Source of the DNA: Bacillus sp. FJAT-27264
GTDB taxonomy: Bacteria > Bacillota > Bacilli > Paenibacillales > Paenibacillaceae
NCBI RefSeq assembly: GCF_001682855.1
Contig: NZ_MAQW01000023.1
Span: 575,414 to 639,413 of the forward strand
Reading direction: 5' to 3'
DNA: 64,000 bases
Part shown: positions 9,469 through 18,006 of the stretch, piece by piece
How the letters are laid out: each line of letters opens with the position of its first letter
How positions within the stretch are numbered: position 1 is the stretch's first letter
The notes under the pieces: generated by a model
Told to the model about the DNA's origin: nothing
What the model saw: the letters and a program-made list of their open reading frames with translations, nothing else
Databases searched by the model: none
Made by a program: the position numbers and the translations under genes

Positions 9469-9519
9469 GAAATCATATTGAAACTTCATTTTATGAAAAG
9501 TTTTGCCGAACCTCCAATG
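9469..9519. repeat. 51-bp stray copy of spoVR internal sequence
   Basis: This segment matches 8579-8629 inside spoVR at 47 of 51 positions by eye, in the same orientation. It corresponds to the conserved HWSFGKTFHKMKSQYDF core codons, but there is no surrounding spoVR reading frame here. Confidence 0.9.
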
Positions 9520-9603
9520 TAAGTGTAGACGAAACCAAAACGATTCTCCATAAGTATTATTTTAGAAGAATGTAGGATATATCGGAAAATTATAAGAAAT
9601 GAA

Positions 9604-9921
9604 TTATTCACTATATGTATGGGGGGCATTTTGGACTTCTTGCAGCATTTTTGCAAATTCTTCGTCGCTGTCACTGTATGTGGAAATCCCATCCTTGCGA
9701 TCCTTCTGAGCTTTCTGAAGTTGGGACAAAACAGCTTGATCTTTAAAAATAACTGGAGCCATTTTGATCTTTTGTACTTCTGTAAATTTAGACTGTTCAT
9801 CTTTCCTTTGCAGCGTAACGCTGAATCCAAAGTTTTCTTCGATTAGCTGGACCAAGTCTTTAAGGTCAACGTAAGATTTGCCCTGAAATCTTTGCTCCAA
9901 TTGTTCCTTGGAAATAGACAT
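9604..9921 (-). CDS. Uncharacterised 105-residue protein
   Basis: The start is set at the ATG at 9921 (MSISKEQLEQRF), which follows GGAAGGTG; a longer frame from 9945 has no ribosome site. The protein is small, charged and Gln/Lys/Asp-rich, with no signal peptide or membrane helix. Its N-terminal part (LEQRFQGKSYVDLKDLVQLIEENFGF) looks helical. I do not recognise the family. It is divergent from the 347-residue gene at 9990, and a TCACAA-N15-TTGTGA dyad lies between them, so the pair may be co-regulated. Base composition is AT-rich relative to spoVR. Confidence 0.6.
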   Translation of the reverse strand: MSISKEQLEQRFQGKSYVDLKDLVQLIEENFGFSVTLQRKDEQSKFTEVQKIKMAPVIFKDQAVLSQLQKAQKDRKDGISTYSDSDEEFAKMLQEVQNAPHTYSE

Positions 9922-9949
9922 TTGGGTCACCTTCCTTTTGCTCATTTTA

Positions 9950-9976
9950 TCACAAACGAAGAGAATCTTATTGTGA
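9950..9976. promoter_or_regulatory. Dyad between divergent genes (operator candidate)
   Basis: The inverted repeat TCACAA-N15-TTGTGA lies centrally in the 68-bp gap between the two divergent genes. It looks like a repressor site; its regulator is unknown. Confidence 0.4.
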
Positions 9977-9989
9977 GGGGTGTAGATCT

Positions 9990-11033
9990 ATGAAAATTGA
10001 AATCGGAGAGTCCTTAATGCTTTCATGGCTGAAACATGCAAAGAACTGTCAGCTTGTCCAACTTAACTGGAAACCATCGGTGAAGTCTTGGGATATTCAT
10101 AATGAGGTAATTGTCGAGAGTATGATGAAGAAATCAGATCAATATTTTAAAGACAAATACAATCTTGATTTGTTTAAGCTGAATCGATCATACTCGCAGC
10201 TTCTTCAACAGGCTGAGATCGATACTTTGGGGCTTGAGGTAGGAGGAGCAGGGAGAGTTCAAAATATATACGGCATCGATGTTGCTTTCCATGAAAGCGG
10301 TCTGAATTATGGTTCCACCAAGGAAGAGACGATTTCCAGAGTGCTGAAGAAAATGATTCGTACATCAATGGTGATTCACGGATATTTCGATTTAAATGAA
10401 GGAAATATCATATTTGCTGCTCCGAAGATAGCTAGTTCGATACGTGAGCCGCTGCATCTTTACATAAGTGAACTTCAAGAGTTATTTCGAAGTAAAGGTT
10501 TGAATTTTCGTTTTGAGCTTCTGTGCAATGAGGAGTTTAAGGAAAAAATATTCAATGTAGTCACAGCATTATCAAATTCAGTGTCAGACACTTCGGAGCT
10601 GTTTATGCGAAGTATACAAATGTACAATCTTTTCGCGGAGGAGAAGCAGGTTATTAGCTTGCCGAAAACCACAATCAAGGCGAAGAAAGTACCTGCTGAT
10701 TTTAAAGGTGCTGAGGTTATAAAAATTGGTGCTTTGGTTAGATCTAGTTTTGATCGGCTGATTGCAGAGGATTTATTAACAGAGCAGGAGGTTGAGCAGT
10801 TGCAGCGGCTTGATTATGCCAAAAGAACTTTTAATATTACTTATCCTGTTTTAAAAAGGATCGATTCAGCTAGTTCCATGACTGAACAGCAGAAAGTAAA
10901 CGGGCGTCCTAGATTCTATGCAGAACCGTATACGATCTATGGAACCAATTACTTGTTATGCAATCATTGGGTGGAGGATCTCAGCAGAAGTTATTTTGAG
11001 GCATGGCTCAGACGGATTGAAGAGGCTACTTGA
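9990..11033 (+). CDS. Uncharacterised 347-residue protein, possibly nuclease-like
   Basis: The ATG is preceded by GAGGGGTG at suitable spacing. It encodes a soluble protein without signal peptide or membrane segments. About residues 70-140 contain QAEIDTLGLEVGG, IYGIDVAFHESGLNYG and RVLKKMIRTSMVIHGYF. This E/D...D...K spacing is reminiscent of PD-(D/E)XK nuclease cores, but that is inference only. The C-terminal part contains RPRFYAEPYTIYGTNYLLCNHW. I do not recognise the family. Its 3' end overlaps the convergent 88-residue gene by 43 bp. Codon use is AT-rich, typical of accessory DNA. Confidence 0.6.
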   Translation: MKIEIGESLMLSWLKHAKNCQLVQLNWKPSVKSWDIHNEVIVESMMKKSDQYFKDKYNLDLFKLNRSYSQLLQQAEIDTLGLEVGGAGRVQNIYGIDVAFHESGLNYGSTKEETISRVLKKMIRTSMVIHGYFDLNEGNIIFAAPKIASSIREPLHLYISELQELFRSKGLNFRFELLCNEEFKEKIFNVVTALSNSVSDTSELFMRSIQMYNLFAEEKQVISLPKTTIKAKKVPADFKGAEVIKIGALVRSSFDRLIAEDLLTEQEVEQLQRLDYAKRTFNITYPVLKRIDSASSMTEQQKVNGRPRFYAEPYTIYGTNYLLCNHWVEDLSRSYFEAWLRRIEEAT

Positions 11034-11257
11034 GTGAGAGCACGGATTTCAATCTTCAATTCATCATTAGGAGTGTGGGATACGATTACACCATCCTTAG
11101 ATTGAAGCAATTCTTTAGTTGCTTCTTTCGGATCCTTAATGGCACGGATCAGTGCGACTTCATCAACAAACTTGGTGTTACCTTCGATATGTGACGCAAG
11201 GATTTGCAGCTTGACGTATTGATCGGGATATATCTTACGCACTTCTTCCCATTGCAT
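10991..11257 (-). CDS. Uncharacterised 88-residue protein
   Basis: The start is the ATG at 11257 (MQWEEVRKIYPDQYVKLQIL), with GGAGG 8 bases upstream; the longer frame from 11266 would use a GTG inside that ribosome site. It is a small soluble protein with an acidic N-terminus and a C-terminal strand-rich part (KDGVIVSHTPNDELKIEIR). It is convergent with, and overlaps, the 347-residue gene. The tail-to-tail overlap makes antisense coupling of the two transcripts likely. The function is unknown; the sequence style resembles small proteins of accessory modules. Confidence 0.6.
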   Translation of the reverse strand: MQWEEVRKIYPDQYVKLQILASHIEGNTKFVDEVALIRAIKDPKEATKELLQSKDGVIVSHTPNDELKIEIRALTQVASSIRLSHASK

Positions 11258-11348
11258 AGCTGGCACCTCCGACTGGTTTTGTCTCTTTATTGTACCAAAT
11301 AATTAGCAATTAAAAAGAATCAGAGATTGGTTTTATGCTGAAAGTAGA

Positions 11349-11490
11349 GCGGAGGGTCGGAGGATTTCTGGAGAAACGAAGTGTTCCCTTTTAAAGCCGA
11401 TTTCAACTTTGCAATTCCTTTACAATCTAGAAATCGGGCCTTAACAGCAATCGCAAGAAACCTCCAAACCCGTAGCGGCTTAATTCAGCA
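11349..11490 (+). repeat. Dispersed structured intergenic element, copy A
   Basis: This copy lies in the 408-bp gap before the SDR gene and shares a skeleton with copies at 24228-24352 (minus strand) and 53100-53262. A GGAG..CGAAGTGTTC-type head is followed by a central stem (CCGATTTC 11397-11404 with GAAATCGG 11430-11437), then AACAGCAATCG and CCAAACCCGTAGCG. The rest of the gap is AT-rich with no recognised gene. Confidence 0.7.
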
Positions 11491-11665
11491 TCGCCCAGAA
11501 TTTTTTATCTGAAATTAAGAGCTAAATTAATATTGATCTGGAACAATTTACATATGAATTAATTCTAGAGATGTTATGATAGATAAAGGATAGATTTTCC
11601 TATACCTCCACAGGGTGTATATGGTTCAATCGTATTCTGAAAAACTAACAACGAGGTGCTTCATA

Positions 11666-12448
11666 ATGTTCAGAGTATTTGAGGAATTCAAAGGGAAGAC
11701 AGCAATTATCACAGGTGGGGGTACAGGCATTGGCAGAGCTACAGCACTACGGTTAGCGGAGCTCGGAGCCAATGTTGTTATCGCAAGCCGTTCTGAAGAG
11801 GATGGCGTTGCGACTGTACGCGAAATTACAGAAGTGCTTGGAGGAAGTGCGGCATTCATCCAAACGGATGTGTCCAAGGAAGAACAAATTATTTCCCTGG
11901 TCAACCAAACCATTGAACGTTTTGGTTCGATTGACTACATGTACAACAACTCGGCGATTACAGGGGATAATGAGCTTCTAGAGGATTATAAGACTGAAAC
12001 ATTCGATAGAGTGTTTGATGTCAATGTCAGAGGGCAGCAGCTTCTGATGAAGTATGCCGTGCCTCACATGAAACCAGGAAGTGCGATCGTCAACTGTGCT
12101 TCTTTGCATGGAACGATTGCTATGGCGGGTGATGTAGCTTACTCTGCAAGTAAACATGCGGTTATTGGTTTGGGTAAATCAGCAGCGGCTGAGTTCGCAG
12201 CTAAAGGAATCCGGGTTAACATTGTCGCTCCAGGACCGGTTCCTACCAAAATGATGAGACGCTATGAAGAATTGCTCACAGACGATGTTGAGGCGCTTGA
12301 GCAAGCTATTGCCCAACTTCCGGTTCTGAAACGCTACGGAACGCCAGAAGAAGTAGCAAATGCGGTTGTCTTCCTTCTGAGTGACATGGCTTCTTATATC
12401 GTAGGTCATGTGCTTATGGTTGATGGTGGTTGCTCGATAATCAGATAG
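11666..12448 (+). CDS. SDR family oxidoreductase
   Basis: The start is set at 11666 (MFRVFEEFKGK), behind GAGGTG; the upstream frame lacks a ribosome site. The 260-residue classical short-chain dehydrogenase has the NAD(P)-binding TGGGTGIGRA, NNSA and catalytic Ser-Tyr-Lys (CASLHG...YSASKHA) motifs and a C-terminal DGG. It probably oxidises or reduces an alcohol or ketone; the substrate is unknown (glucose-1-dehydrogenase/FabG-like family). It is monocistronic, with a strong terminator immediately downstream and the structured repeat copy A upstream. Confidence 0.85.
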   Translation: MFRVFEEFKGKTAIITGGGTGIGRATALRLAELGANVVIASRSEEDGVATVREITEVLGGSAAFIQTDVSKEEQIISLVNQTIERFGSIDYMYNNSAITGDNELLEDYKTETFDRVFDVNVRGQQLLMKYAVPHMKPGSAIVNCASLHGTIAMAGDVAYSASKHAVIGLGKSAAAEFAAKGIRVNIVAPGPVPTKMMRRYEELLTDDVEALEQAIAQLPVLKRYGTPEEVANAVVFLLSDMASYIVGHVLMVDGGCSIIR

Positions 12449-12467
12449 TCGTCTGCAATATATAAAT

Positions 12468-12513
12468 AAACAGGCCGCTCGCAGTCACTCTTGACTGGTG
12501 AGCGGCCTGTTTT
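12468..12513 (+). terminator. Terminator after SDR gene
   Basis: The stem AAACAGGCCGCTC / GAGCGGCCTGTTT is followed by T-rich sequence. Confidence 0.9.
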
Positions 12514-12603
12514 CGCTACTCAGATTTAGAAGTTATTGGTATACTTTGATAAAAGAATATGAAATTTAGCTATATAAACAATGAAAAAGGGCCACCATCT
12601 AAC

Positions 12604-12788
12604 TAAGTGCATTTTCGTACCTTATTTTTCTCTTATATAGGAAAATTAGTTATATAAGGTAATTATTGTATCTTATTTTTCGGAAAACACGCTGGACAGG
12701 GTATTTTGGAAGATTTAAGGTACAAATTTGCACTTAATCTCTACTAACCCTTAGCTACTGAGGATTTAAGGTACGAAAATGCCGTTAA
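12604..12788. repeat. Cluster of three 22-bp repeats (one inverted)
   Basis: The element TTAAGGTACGAAAATGC plus CnnTTA occurs at 12715-12736 and 12766-12788, and reverse-complemented at 12604-12624. It lies in a 450-bp AT-rich gap before the two-component genes with no other recognised feature. Outward and inward copies could form a long hairpin. Spacing is irregular. Confidence 0.65.
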
Positions 12789-12898
12789 TTACACTTCGAT
12801 GCTTCATATATAAGTTTTCTTTTTTCTTGGGTATGTTTGTGCTATTTTAGAAGATTATCCAGCTATTTTATAGCTTTATTATTGGAGGCGACGATGGA

Positions 12899-13621
12899 AT
12901 GCAGCAGCGGATCTTGCTGATCGAAGACGATGAAAGTATCAGTGACATGGTCTCTTCTTATCTTGTAAAAGAGGGTTTTGAGGTCAAGGCAGTGTATGAC
13001 GGTGAGGAGGCAGAGCGCGTTTTTTGCAGCAGCACATATGAGCTTGTTCTGCTGGATCTCATGCTCCCCAAGCGAAGCGGGACTGATATACTGCAGACGA
13101 TCCGGGCTGGTAGCCTTGTCCCTGTGCTGATCATGTCTGCAAAGGACAGCGATGTAGACAAGGCATTGGGTCTGGGCTTTGGAGCGGATGACTATATCAC
13201 GAAGCCCTTCTCTATGATTGAACTAGTAGCGAGGGTAAAGGCAGCGATTCGACGGGCGGGATACGGCGGTGTAGCCGCAGGTGTTAAGTCGGAAGCAGCC
13301 GCTGCGGCGCGCCAGACGATTAGCTTGGAAGGGCTGACTGTGGATCTCGACAATTTCACAGCCTTGAAGCATGGGGAGGAAGTGAAGTTAACAGCTAAGG
13401 AATTCCACATTCTTAAGCTGTTTGTGACGAACCCGGGCCGGGTGTTCACCAAGGCGCAGATCTATGCCAGCGTGTGGGCTGATGAGTATTACGGGGACGA
13501 GAATGTGATTAATGTCCATATGAGAAGATTGCGGGAGAAGATCGAAGACGATCCCTCGCATCCGTTATATATCAAGACCCTTTGGGGAATCGGATACAAA
13601 CTGGGAGCGGAAGTGCAATGA
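12899..13621 (+). CDS. OmpR/PhoB-family response regulator
   Basis: The 240-residue protein has a receiver domain (1-115) with the phospho-acceptor Asp53 (LVLLDLMLP) and a Lys in DDYITKPFS. A winged-helix DNA-binding domain follows (about 140-238: LTAKEFHILKLFVTNPGRVFTKAQIYASVW...NVINVHMRRLREKIE...IKTLWGIGYKL). The ATG at 12899 has GGAGG 10 bases upstream; an ATG five bases earlier is out of frame. The stop codon overlaps the kinase start (ATGA), so the two are translationally coupled. It probably activates the adjacent BcrAB-like transporter through three TAAGAA repeats. Confidence 0.92.
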   Translation: MQQRILLIEDDESISDMVSSYLVKEGFEVKAVYDGEEAERVFCSSTYELVLLDLMLPKRSGTDILQTIRAGSLVPVLIMSAKDSDVDKALGLGFGADDYITKPFSMIELVARVKAAIRRAGYGGVAAGVKSEAAAAARQTISLEGLTVDLDNFTALKHGEEVKLTAKEFHILKLFVTNPGRVFTKAQIYASVWADEYYGDENVINVHMRRLREKIEDDPSHPLYIKTLWGIGYKLGAEVQ

Positions 13622-14553
13622 TCGCTGTTCTTGGCGTAGTTATTGTACTGTTGCTGCTCGTTATCCTGTGGCAATATAAATCGGCAAAAGCTACTGCCAG
13701 CCAGCTCACCTATATCCATGAGAAGCTGAACAGTATTTTGGAAGCCGGGACGCAAGAAAGGTTGCTGTTGTTTAGCGGCAATCGGGAGCTACGTGTACTG
13801 TTGACTGACCTGAACCACCTTCTGGATGCCAATCATAGAGGCGGCGTGGAGAGGCGGCGACTGGAGAAAGCCATGCGGGGGATGTTAGCCAATGTATCGC
13901 ATGATCTCAAGACCCCGCTGACGGTAGTGCTCGGCTATATCGAGACGATTTTGCAGGACAAAGATATGACAGTACCGGAACGGGATGCTATGCTGACGAT
14001 CATTCACCGGAAGGCGGGTGAGGTGATCACGCTGATGAATACTTTTTTTGACCTGGCGAAGCTGGAATCAGGCGACCGTAATCTTCCACTCTCCCGATTG
14101 AACATGAATGAGGTGTGCAGGAAGAACATTCTATCTTTCTACGACATCCTGAACGGTAAGGGCAGTGAGGTGCAGATCGATATTCCGGATGAACCACTGT
14201 ACATAATGGGCAATGAAGAGTCACTGGACCGGATTTTGTCCAATCTGATCTCGAATGCAATCACTTACGGCGATGCCGGGAAGGTACTGGGTCTACGGCT
14301 TTTCTTTGATGAAAAGAACGTCAGTGTGGAGGTGTGGGACCGGGGGAAAGGAATCACTGCCTCCCATCAGGATCAGGTGTTTGAGCGGATGTATACCCTG
14401 GAGGACTCGCGCAACCGGAATTATCAGGGCAGTGGTCTCGGACTGACCATAACAAAGCGATTAACTGAGCAAATGAACGGAACGATCACATTGATCAGCA
14501 AACCGCATGTCAAAACAGTATTTACGGTTTCTTTTCCAAGGCTGAGTTTCTAA
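13618..14553 (+). CDS. Sensor histidine kinase
   Basis: The start is the ATG at 13618, overlapping the regulator stop. The 311-residue protein has a single N-terminal membrane helix (about 2-20) and almost no extracytoplasmic domain. The H-box has His95 (NVSHDLKTPLT), and a HATPase domain shows N-box ...LDRILSNLISNAITYG and GSGLGLTI. Short kinases of this layout without a sensor domain often sense through a partner ABC transporter, as in bacitracin/lantibiotic resistance modules, which fits the neighbours here. Confidence 0.9.
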   Translation: MIAVLGVVIVLLLLVILWQYKSAKATASQLTYIHEKLNSILEAGTQERLLLFSGNRELRVLLTDLNHLLDANHRGGVERRRLEKAMRGMLANVSHDLKTPLTVVLGYIETILQDKDMTVPERDAMLTIIHRKAGEVITLMNTFFDLAKLESGDRNLPLSRLNMNEVCRKNILSFYDILNGKGSEVQIDIPDEPLYIMGNEESLDRILSNLISNAITYGDAGKVLGLRLFFDEKNVSVEVWDRGKGITASHQDQVFERMYTLEDSRNRNYQGSGLGLTITKRLTEQMNGTITLISKPHVKTVFTVSFPRLSF

Positions 14554-14564
14554 AGAAACGTACT

Positions 14565-14617
14565 TAAGAAATTCGTAAGAATGGGGTAAGAAAAAAGAAA
14601 ATTCTGGTGTGTACAAT
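14565..14617 (+). promoter_or_regulatory. Response-regulator box and promoter of the ABC operon
   Basis: TAAGAA occurs at 14565, 14576 and 14587, exactly 11 bp apart, as expected for tandem OmpR-family binding on one DNA face. The third copy covers a weak -35. An extended -10 (TGTGTACAAT, hexamer 14612-14617) follows. This implies activation by the upstream response regulator (inference). Confidence 0.6.
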
Positions 14618-14658
14618 AAAAATATGAAAGAGAGATGAACACAAAGGAGATTGCGGAT

Positions 14659-15579
14659 ATGACTTCAATCCTTCGTACACGGGATTTAACCAAGGTATAC
14701 AATGGCAGGGAAGCGGTAAGCAGTGTCAATATGACGATCAAGCAGGGCGAGATTTACGGATTCCTGGGACCCAATGGTGCGGGCAAAACGACAGTAATGA
14801 GAATGATCACCAATCTGGTGAAGCCAACGGGCGGAGAGATTGAATTTTTCGAGGAAAAAGTGACCCCCGGTTCTTACGAAATGCTTAAGCGGATGGGCTG
14901 CATTATTGAGAACCCGGTGTTCTACGATAAACTGAGCGCCAGAGAGAATCTCCTTCTGCATGGAGAATATATGGGCTACTATGACAAGAAAGCAATCGAA
15001 GAGGCGTTAGCATTAGTGAAGCTTTCGGGCATCGACAACAAGCCGGTAAAGCAGTTCTCCCTGGGGATGAAGCAGCGGCTCGGCATTGCTCGTTCGATCA
15101 TGACGAAGCCGGAGCTATTGATTCTGGATGAGCCGATCAACGGTCTCGATCCGGTGGGCATTAAGGAGATGCGCGACGTGTTCCGCATGCTGAGCAGAGA
15201 GTATGGCATGACCCTTCTGATTTCCAGTCACTTATTGAGCGAAATCGAACAGGTTGCGGATACGATCGGTGTCATCCGTGAGGGCCGTTTGTTAGAGGAA
15301 GTGGCGATGGATACGATTCGTGGACTGAATACAGATTATATCGAGCTGTCCACTCCGGAAGTCACCAAGGCAGTCTATGTACTGCAGCATAAGCTAGGCC
15401 TCACCAATTTCAAGGCGATGGACGCTGGAATCATCCGCATATATGACGATGGCGTTTCGCAGCAGGCACTGAACAAAGCGCTTGTTCTCGGAGATGTTTA
15501 TATTGCGAGCCTTAGCAGGAAGCAGCATTCGCTCGAAGATTATTTTCTGCAATTGATCGGGGGTGAGGGCATTGCTTAA
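14659..15579 (+). CDS. ABC transporter ATP-binding protein (BcrA-like)
   Basis: The start is set at 14659 (MTSILRTRDLTKVYNG), with AAAGGAG 9 bases upstream; an in-frame ATG at 14635 has a weaker site. The 306-residue ATPase has Walker A GPNGAGKT, signature SLGMKQRLGIA, Walker B LLILDEPINGLDP and switch His (SSHLLSE), plus a C-terminal extension typical of bacitracin/lantibiotic-type exporters. It forms a transporter with the overlapping permease. The upstream two-component system suggests inducible resistance to a cell-envelope-active peptide, but the substrate is unknown. Confidence 0.88.
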   Translation: MTSILRTRDLTKVYNGREAVSSVNMTIKQGEIYGFLGPNGAGKTTVMRMITNLVKPTGGEIEFFEEKVTPGSYEMLKRMGCIIENPVFYDKLSARENLLLHGEYMGYYDKKAIEEALALVKLSGIDNKPVKQFSLGMKQRLGIARSIMTKPELLILDEPINGLDPVGIKEMRDVFRMLSREYGMTLLISSHLLSEIEQVADTIGVIREGRLLEEVAMDTIRGLNTDYIELSTPEVTKAVYVLQHKLGLTNFKAMDAGIIRIYDDGVSQQALNKALVLGDVYIASLSRKQHSLEDYFLQLIGGEGIA

Positions 15580-16264
15580 ATTGATGTCACTGGAAATCCG
15601 TAAGCATAAATTGACTGGACTCATCAAGGGCGTGCTCATCGCGAACCTCATCATCCTAGGCTTTATGGTACTTGTACTGTTCGTGGACCAGAATGAGCAG
15701 GTTTCGACATTCACATCATTCGGGGATGTTTTTGAAGGACTCTTCGTTTTTGTAAAGGCGGTATTCATCATCTTTGCTTCAGCTCTGCTGGGCAGACTGA
15801 TTATTGAAGAATACAGAAGCAATACGATCAGCCTGCTCTTCATGTATCCTATTCCACGTAAAAAACTGCTTACCGCCAAATTGATTATCGTCTTCCTCTT
15901 CACTTTTTGTACGATTATCATTTCAGATCTGGTGCTAGGGGCTTTGTTGTTCTGGATCAATCACTACTTACAGATCATTCCTGGTCAACTAACCTGGATC
16001 TTGGTGAAGGATGAACTGGTGAAGCTGGGAACAGGGGCACTCTATGCAGCAGGAATTGGACTCATTCCATTGTATTTCGGGATGAGGAAGAAATCGATCT
16101 CAGCCACGATCATTTCGTCGGTGGTAATTGTGACTCTGATTTCCGGTGGATTTGACCAGTCCCGCCTAGGCAATTTTGCGGCCATTTCCATTAGCCTTGG
16201 CCTCATCGGAATCGCCATTGCCTATTTATCCATTCGTAAGATCGAAACAGATGATATCGCTTGA
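15572..16264 (+). CDS. ABC transporter permease (BcrB/ABC-2 type)
   Basis: This hydrophobic protein of about 230 residues has around six predicted membrane helices, starting with the typical LKLMSLEIRKHKLTG head. The gene overlaps the ATPase gene by 8 bases. The start is probably the TTG at 15572 behind GGGGTGAGG; a GTG at 15563 is the alternative. It should be the membrane half of the exporter with the preceding ATPase. A terminator follows at once, ending the four-gene regulator-kinase-ATPase-permease unit. Confidence 0.85.
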   Translation: MLKLMSLEIRKHKLTGLIKGVLIANLIILGFMVLVLFVDQNEQVSTFTSFGDVFEGLFVFVKAVFIIFASALLGRLIIEEYRSNTISLLFMYPIPRKKLLTAKLIIVFLFTFCTIIISDLVLGALLFWINHYLQIIPGQLTWILVKDELVKLGTGALYAAGIGLIPLYFGMRKKSISATIISSVVIVTLISGGFDQSRLGNFAAISISLGLIGIAIAYLSIRKIETDDIA

Positions 16265-16279
16265 TGCCATAGGCCATAG

Positions 16280-16314
16280 AATAGCCCCTGCACCCGTGCA
16301 GGTGGCTATTTTTG
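16280..16314 (+). terminator. Terminator after the ABC permease
   Basis: The hairpin ATAGCCCCTGCAC / GTGCAGGTGGCTAT has a 2-base loop and is followed by TTTTTGGG. Confidence 0.85.
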
Positions 16315-16400
16315 GGTATAGAAAACACCTCTCTTTACTCATGATTTACCCTGCAGAACTTGTTATAATATGTGGATGGAGTACGGAGAGGATGAAAACT

Positions 16401-17921
16401 ATGGATAAGGAAAACCACTCTATTCTATATGAGAATCACCCTGATCCCATCTACATTTTGGACACGGAGGGGAACTGCCTGGGCGTGAACCGTTCTGCGA
16501 GGGAACGGTCGGGAGTGGAATTTGAAGGACTGAACAGCCATTCAGTGCTGGAGGCTTCAACTGCGGACTATCAGTTGATATGCCGGCGGCAGTTTGCGCA
16601 GGCGCTTCAGGGTGAATCGTCCAGCTTTGAGATGGATACGGTCCGTCCTAACGGGGAATTTCACCGGGTGGTCATCACCTTTTTGCCCATTGAAGCTGAG
16701 AATGAAGTGGCAGGTGTCTACGCGATCGTCAAAGACATCACCAATTATATTGGTGTGGATGACATCCGCAGTCCTGGGCATCTCAAAGAATTGAACGATC
16801 GCCACAGCCTGATCCTAAATTCCGTATCAGAGGGCATCTTCGGGGTGAATAAAACGGGGCATACGATCTTCATAAACCCGGCGGGGATGGAGATGCTGGG
16901 TTATACGCTGGATGAGTTCATCGGTATTCATAGCTTCTCACATATTCAGCATACCCGGTCGGACGGCTCCCATTACGCTCTGGAGGAATCTCCGATCAAT
17001 CGGACGGTCAGAGATGGAGTTACGCGCAGCATGGAGGAAGAAATCTTCTGGCGTAAAGATGGGACGAGCTTTCTGGTGAATTATCGGGTAGCTCCAATTG
17101 TGGACAATGGTATGATCGAAGGTGCTGTTATTGTATTCAGCGACATTACGAATGAACGGGAGATCATCCGGGCCAAGGAGTTTGCGGAGAAGGCTGCCCG
17201 GGCCAAGGCCGACTTTCTGGCGATGATGAGTCATGAGATCCGGACACCGATGAACGGGATGATCGGAATGGCGGATCTGCTGCTGGAGACGGAGCTCGGC
17301 GAGGAGCAGCGGAGCTATGCAGAGATTCTGCGCAGCAGCAGTTACAGTCTGCTGAGTATCTTGAACGATATCCTTGATTTTAGCAAAATGGAAGCGGGCA
17401 AAATGATCCTGCAATCTGAAATGTTCGACCTGCGGGAAATGATGTCCAGTATTGTGGACCTGTTCACGCCCAAAGCCGAGGAGAAGAAGCTGGCCCTGCG
17501 GTGGTGGGCCGATACTAGTGTCCCAGAGGTATTGACTACCGATCCTAGCCGCCTGAGGCAGATCATTGTCAACCTCGTAGGCAATGCCTTGAAATTCACG
17601 GAGCAGGGAAGCGTGACTTTGTCTGTGAAAAATATAGTGCTGCCGCATTCCCAGAATTACCTGCTGGAGTTCTCGGTACGGGATACAGGTATCGGCATTG
17701 CCGATAACAAGTTGAATCTCTTGTTTCAGTCCTTCTCGCAGCTTCACCCATCGCATACCCGCAAATATGGCGGGACAGGCCTCGGGCTGGCGATTTGCAA
17801 ACAGCTGGTAGAGCTGATGGGGGGCACGATTTTTGTGGAAAGCGAGGAGGGAAGAGGATCTACCTTTCGCTTCATGCTGCCCTTTTTGAAGGAGGAAGAC
17901 AGGGGCGGATTTGAATTGTAA
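16401..17921 (+). CDS. PAS-domain sensor histidine kinase (cytoplasmic)
   Basis: The start is set at 16401 (MDKENHSILYENHPDPIYILD), behind GGAGAG; upstream codons in the same frame run into the terminator. The 506-residue protein has two PAS domains (about 5-110 and 130-245), an H-box with His278 (MSHEIRTPMNGMIGMADLLL) and a HATPase domain (NLVGNALKFTEQG, GTGLGLAICKQLVELMGG). It has no membrane helix and no receiver domain, although its hybrid-kinase-like sequence would often carry one. There is no adjacent response regulator, so the partner is unknown. A PAS ligand or redox signal is possible. Confidence 0.88.
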   Translation: MDKENHSILYENHPDPIYILDTEGNCLGVNRSARERSGVEFEGLNSHSVLEASTADYQLICRRQFAQALQGESSSFEMDTVRPNGEFHRVVITFLPIEAENEVAGVYAIVKDITNYIGVDDIRSPGHLKELNDRHSLILNSVSEGIFGVNKTGHTIFINPAGMEMLGYTLDEFIGIHSFSHIQHTRSDGSHYALEESPINRTVRDGVTRSMEEEIFWRKDGTSFLVNYRVAPIVDNGMIEGAVIVFSDITNEREIIRAKEFAEKAARAKADFLAMMSHEIRTPMNGMIGMADLLLETELGEEQRSYAEILRSSSYSLLSILNDILDFSKMEAGKMILQSEMFDLREMMSSIVDLFTPKAEEKKLALRWWADTSVPEVLTTDPSRLRQIIVNLVGNALKFTEQGSVTLSVKNIVLPHSQNYLLEFSVRDTGIGIADNKLNLLFQSFSQLHPSHTRKYGGTGLGLAICKQLVELMGGTIFVESEEGRGSTFRFMLPFLKEEDRGGFEL

Positions 17922-17942
17922 GTTTAGCCACCATATCAAAAA

Positions 17943-17978
17943 GGCTGCCTGTAGTCATCTCCTGACTTCCGGGCAGCC
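17943..17978. terminator. Bidirectional terminator between kinase and degV
   Basis: The stem GGCTGCC / GGGCAGCC is flanked by an A-run on the left and T-rich DNA on the right, between convergent genes. Confidence 0.75.
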
Positions 17979-18006
17979 CGCCATGTTTGCTTTTATCGTA
18001 TTGAAA

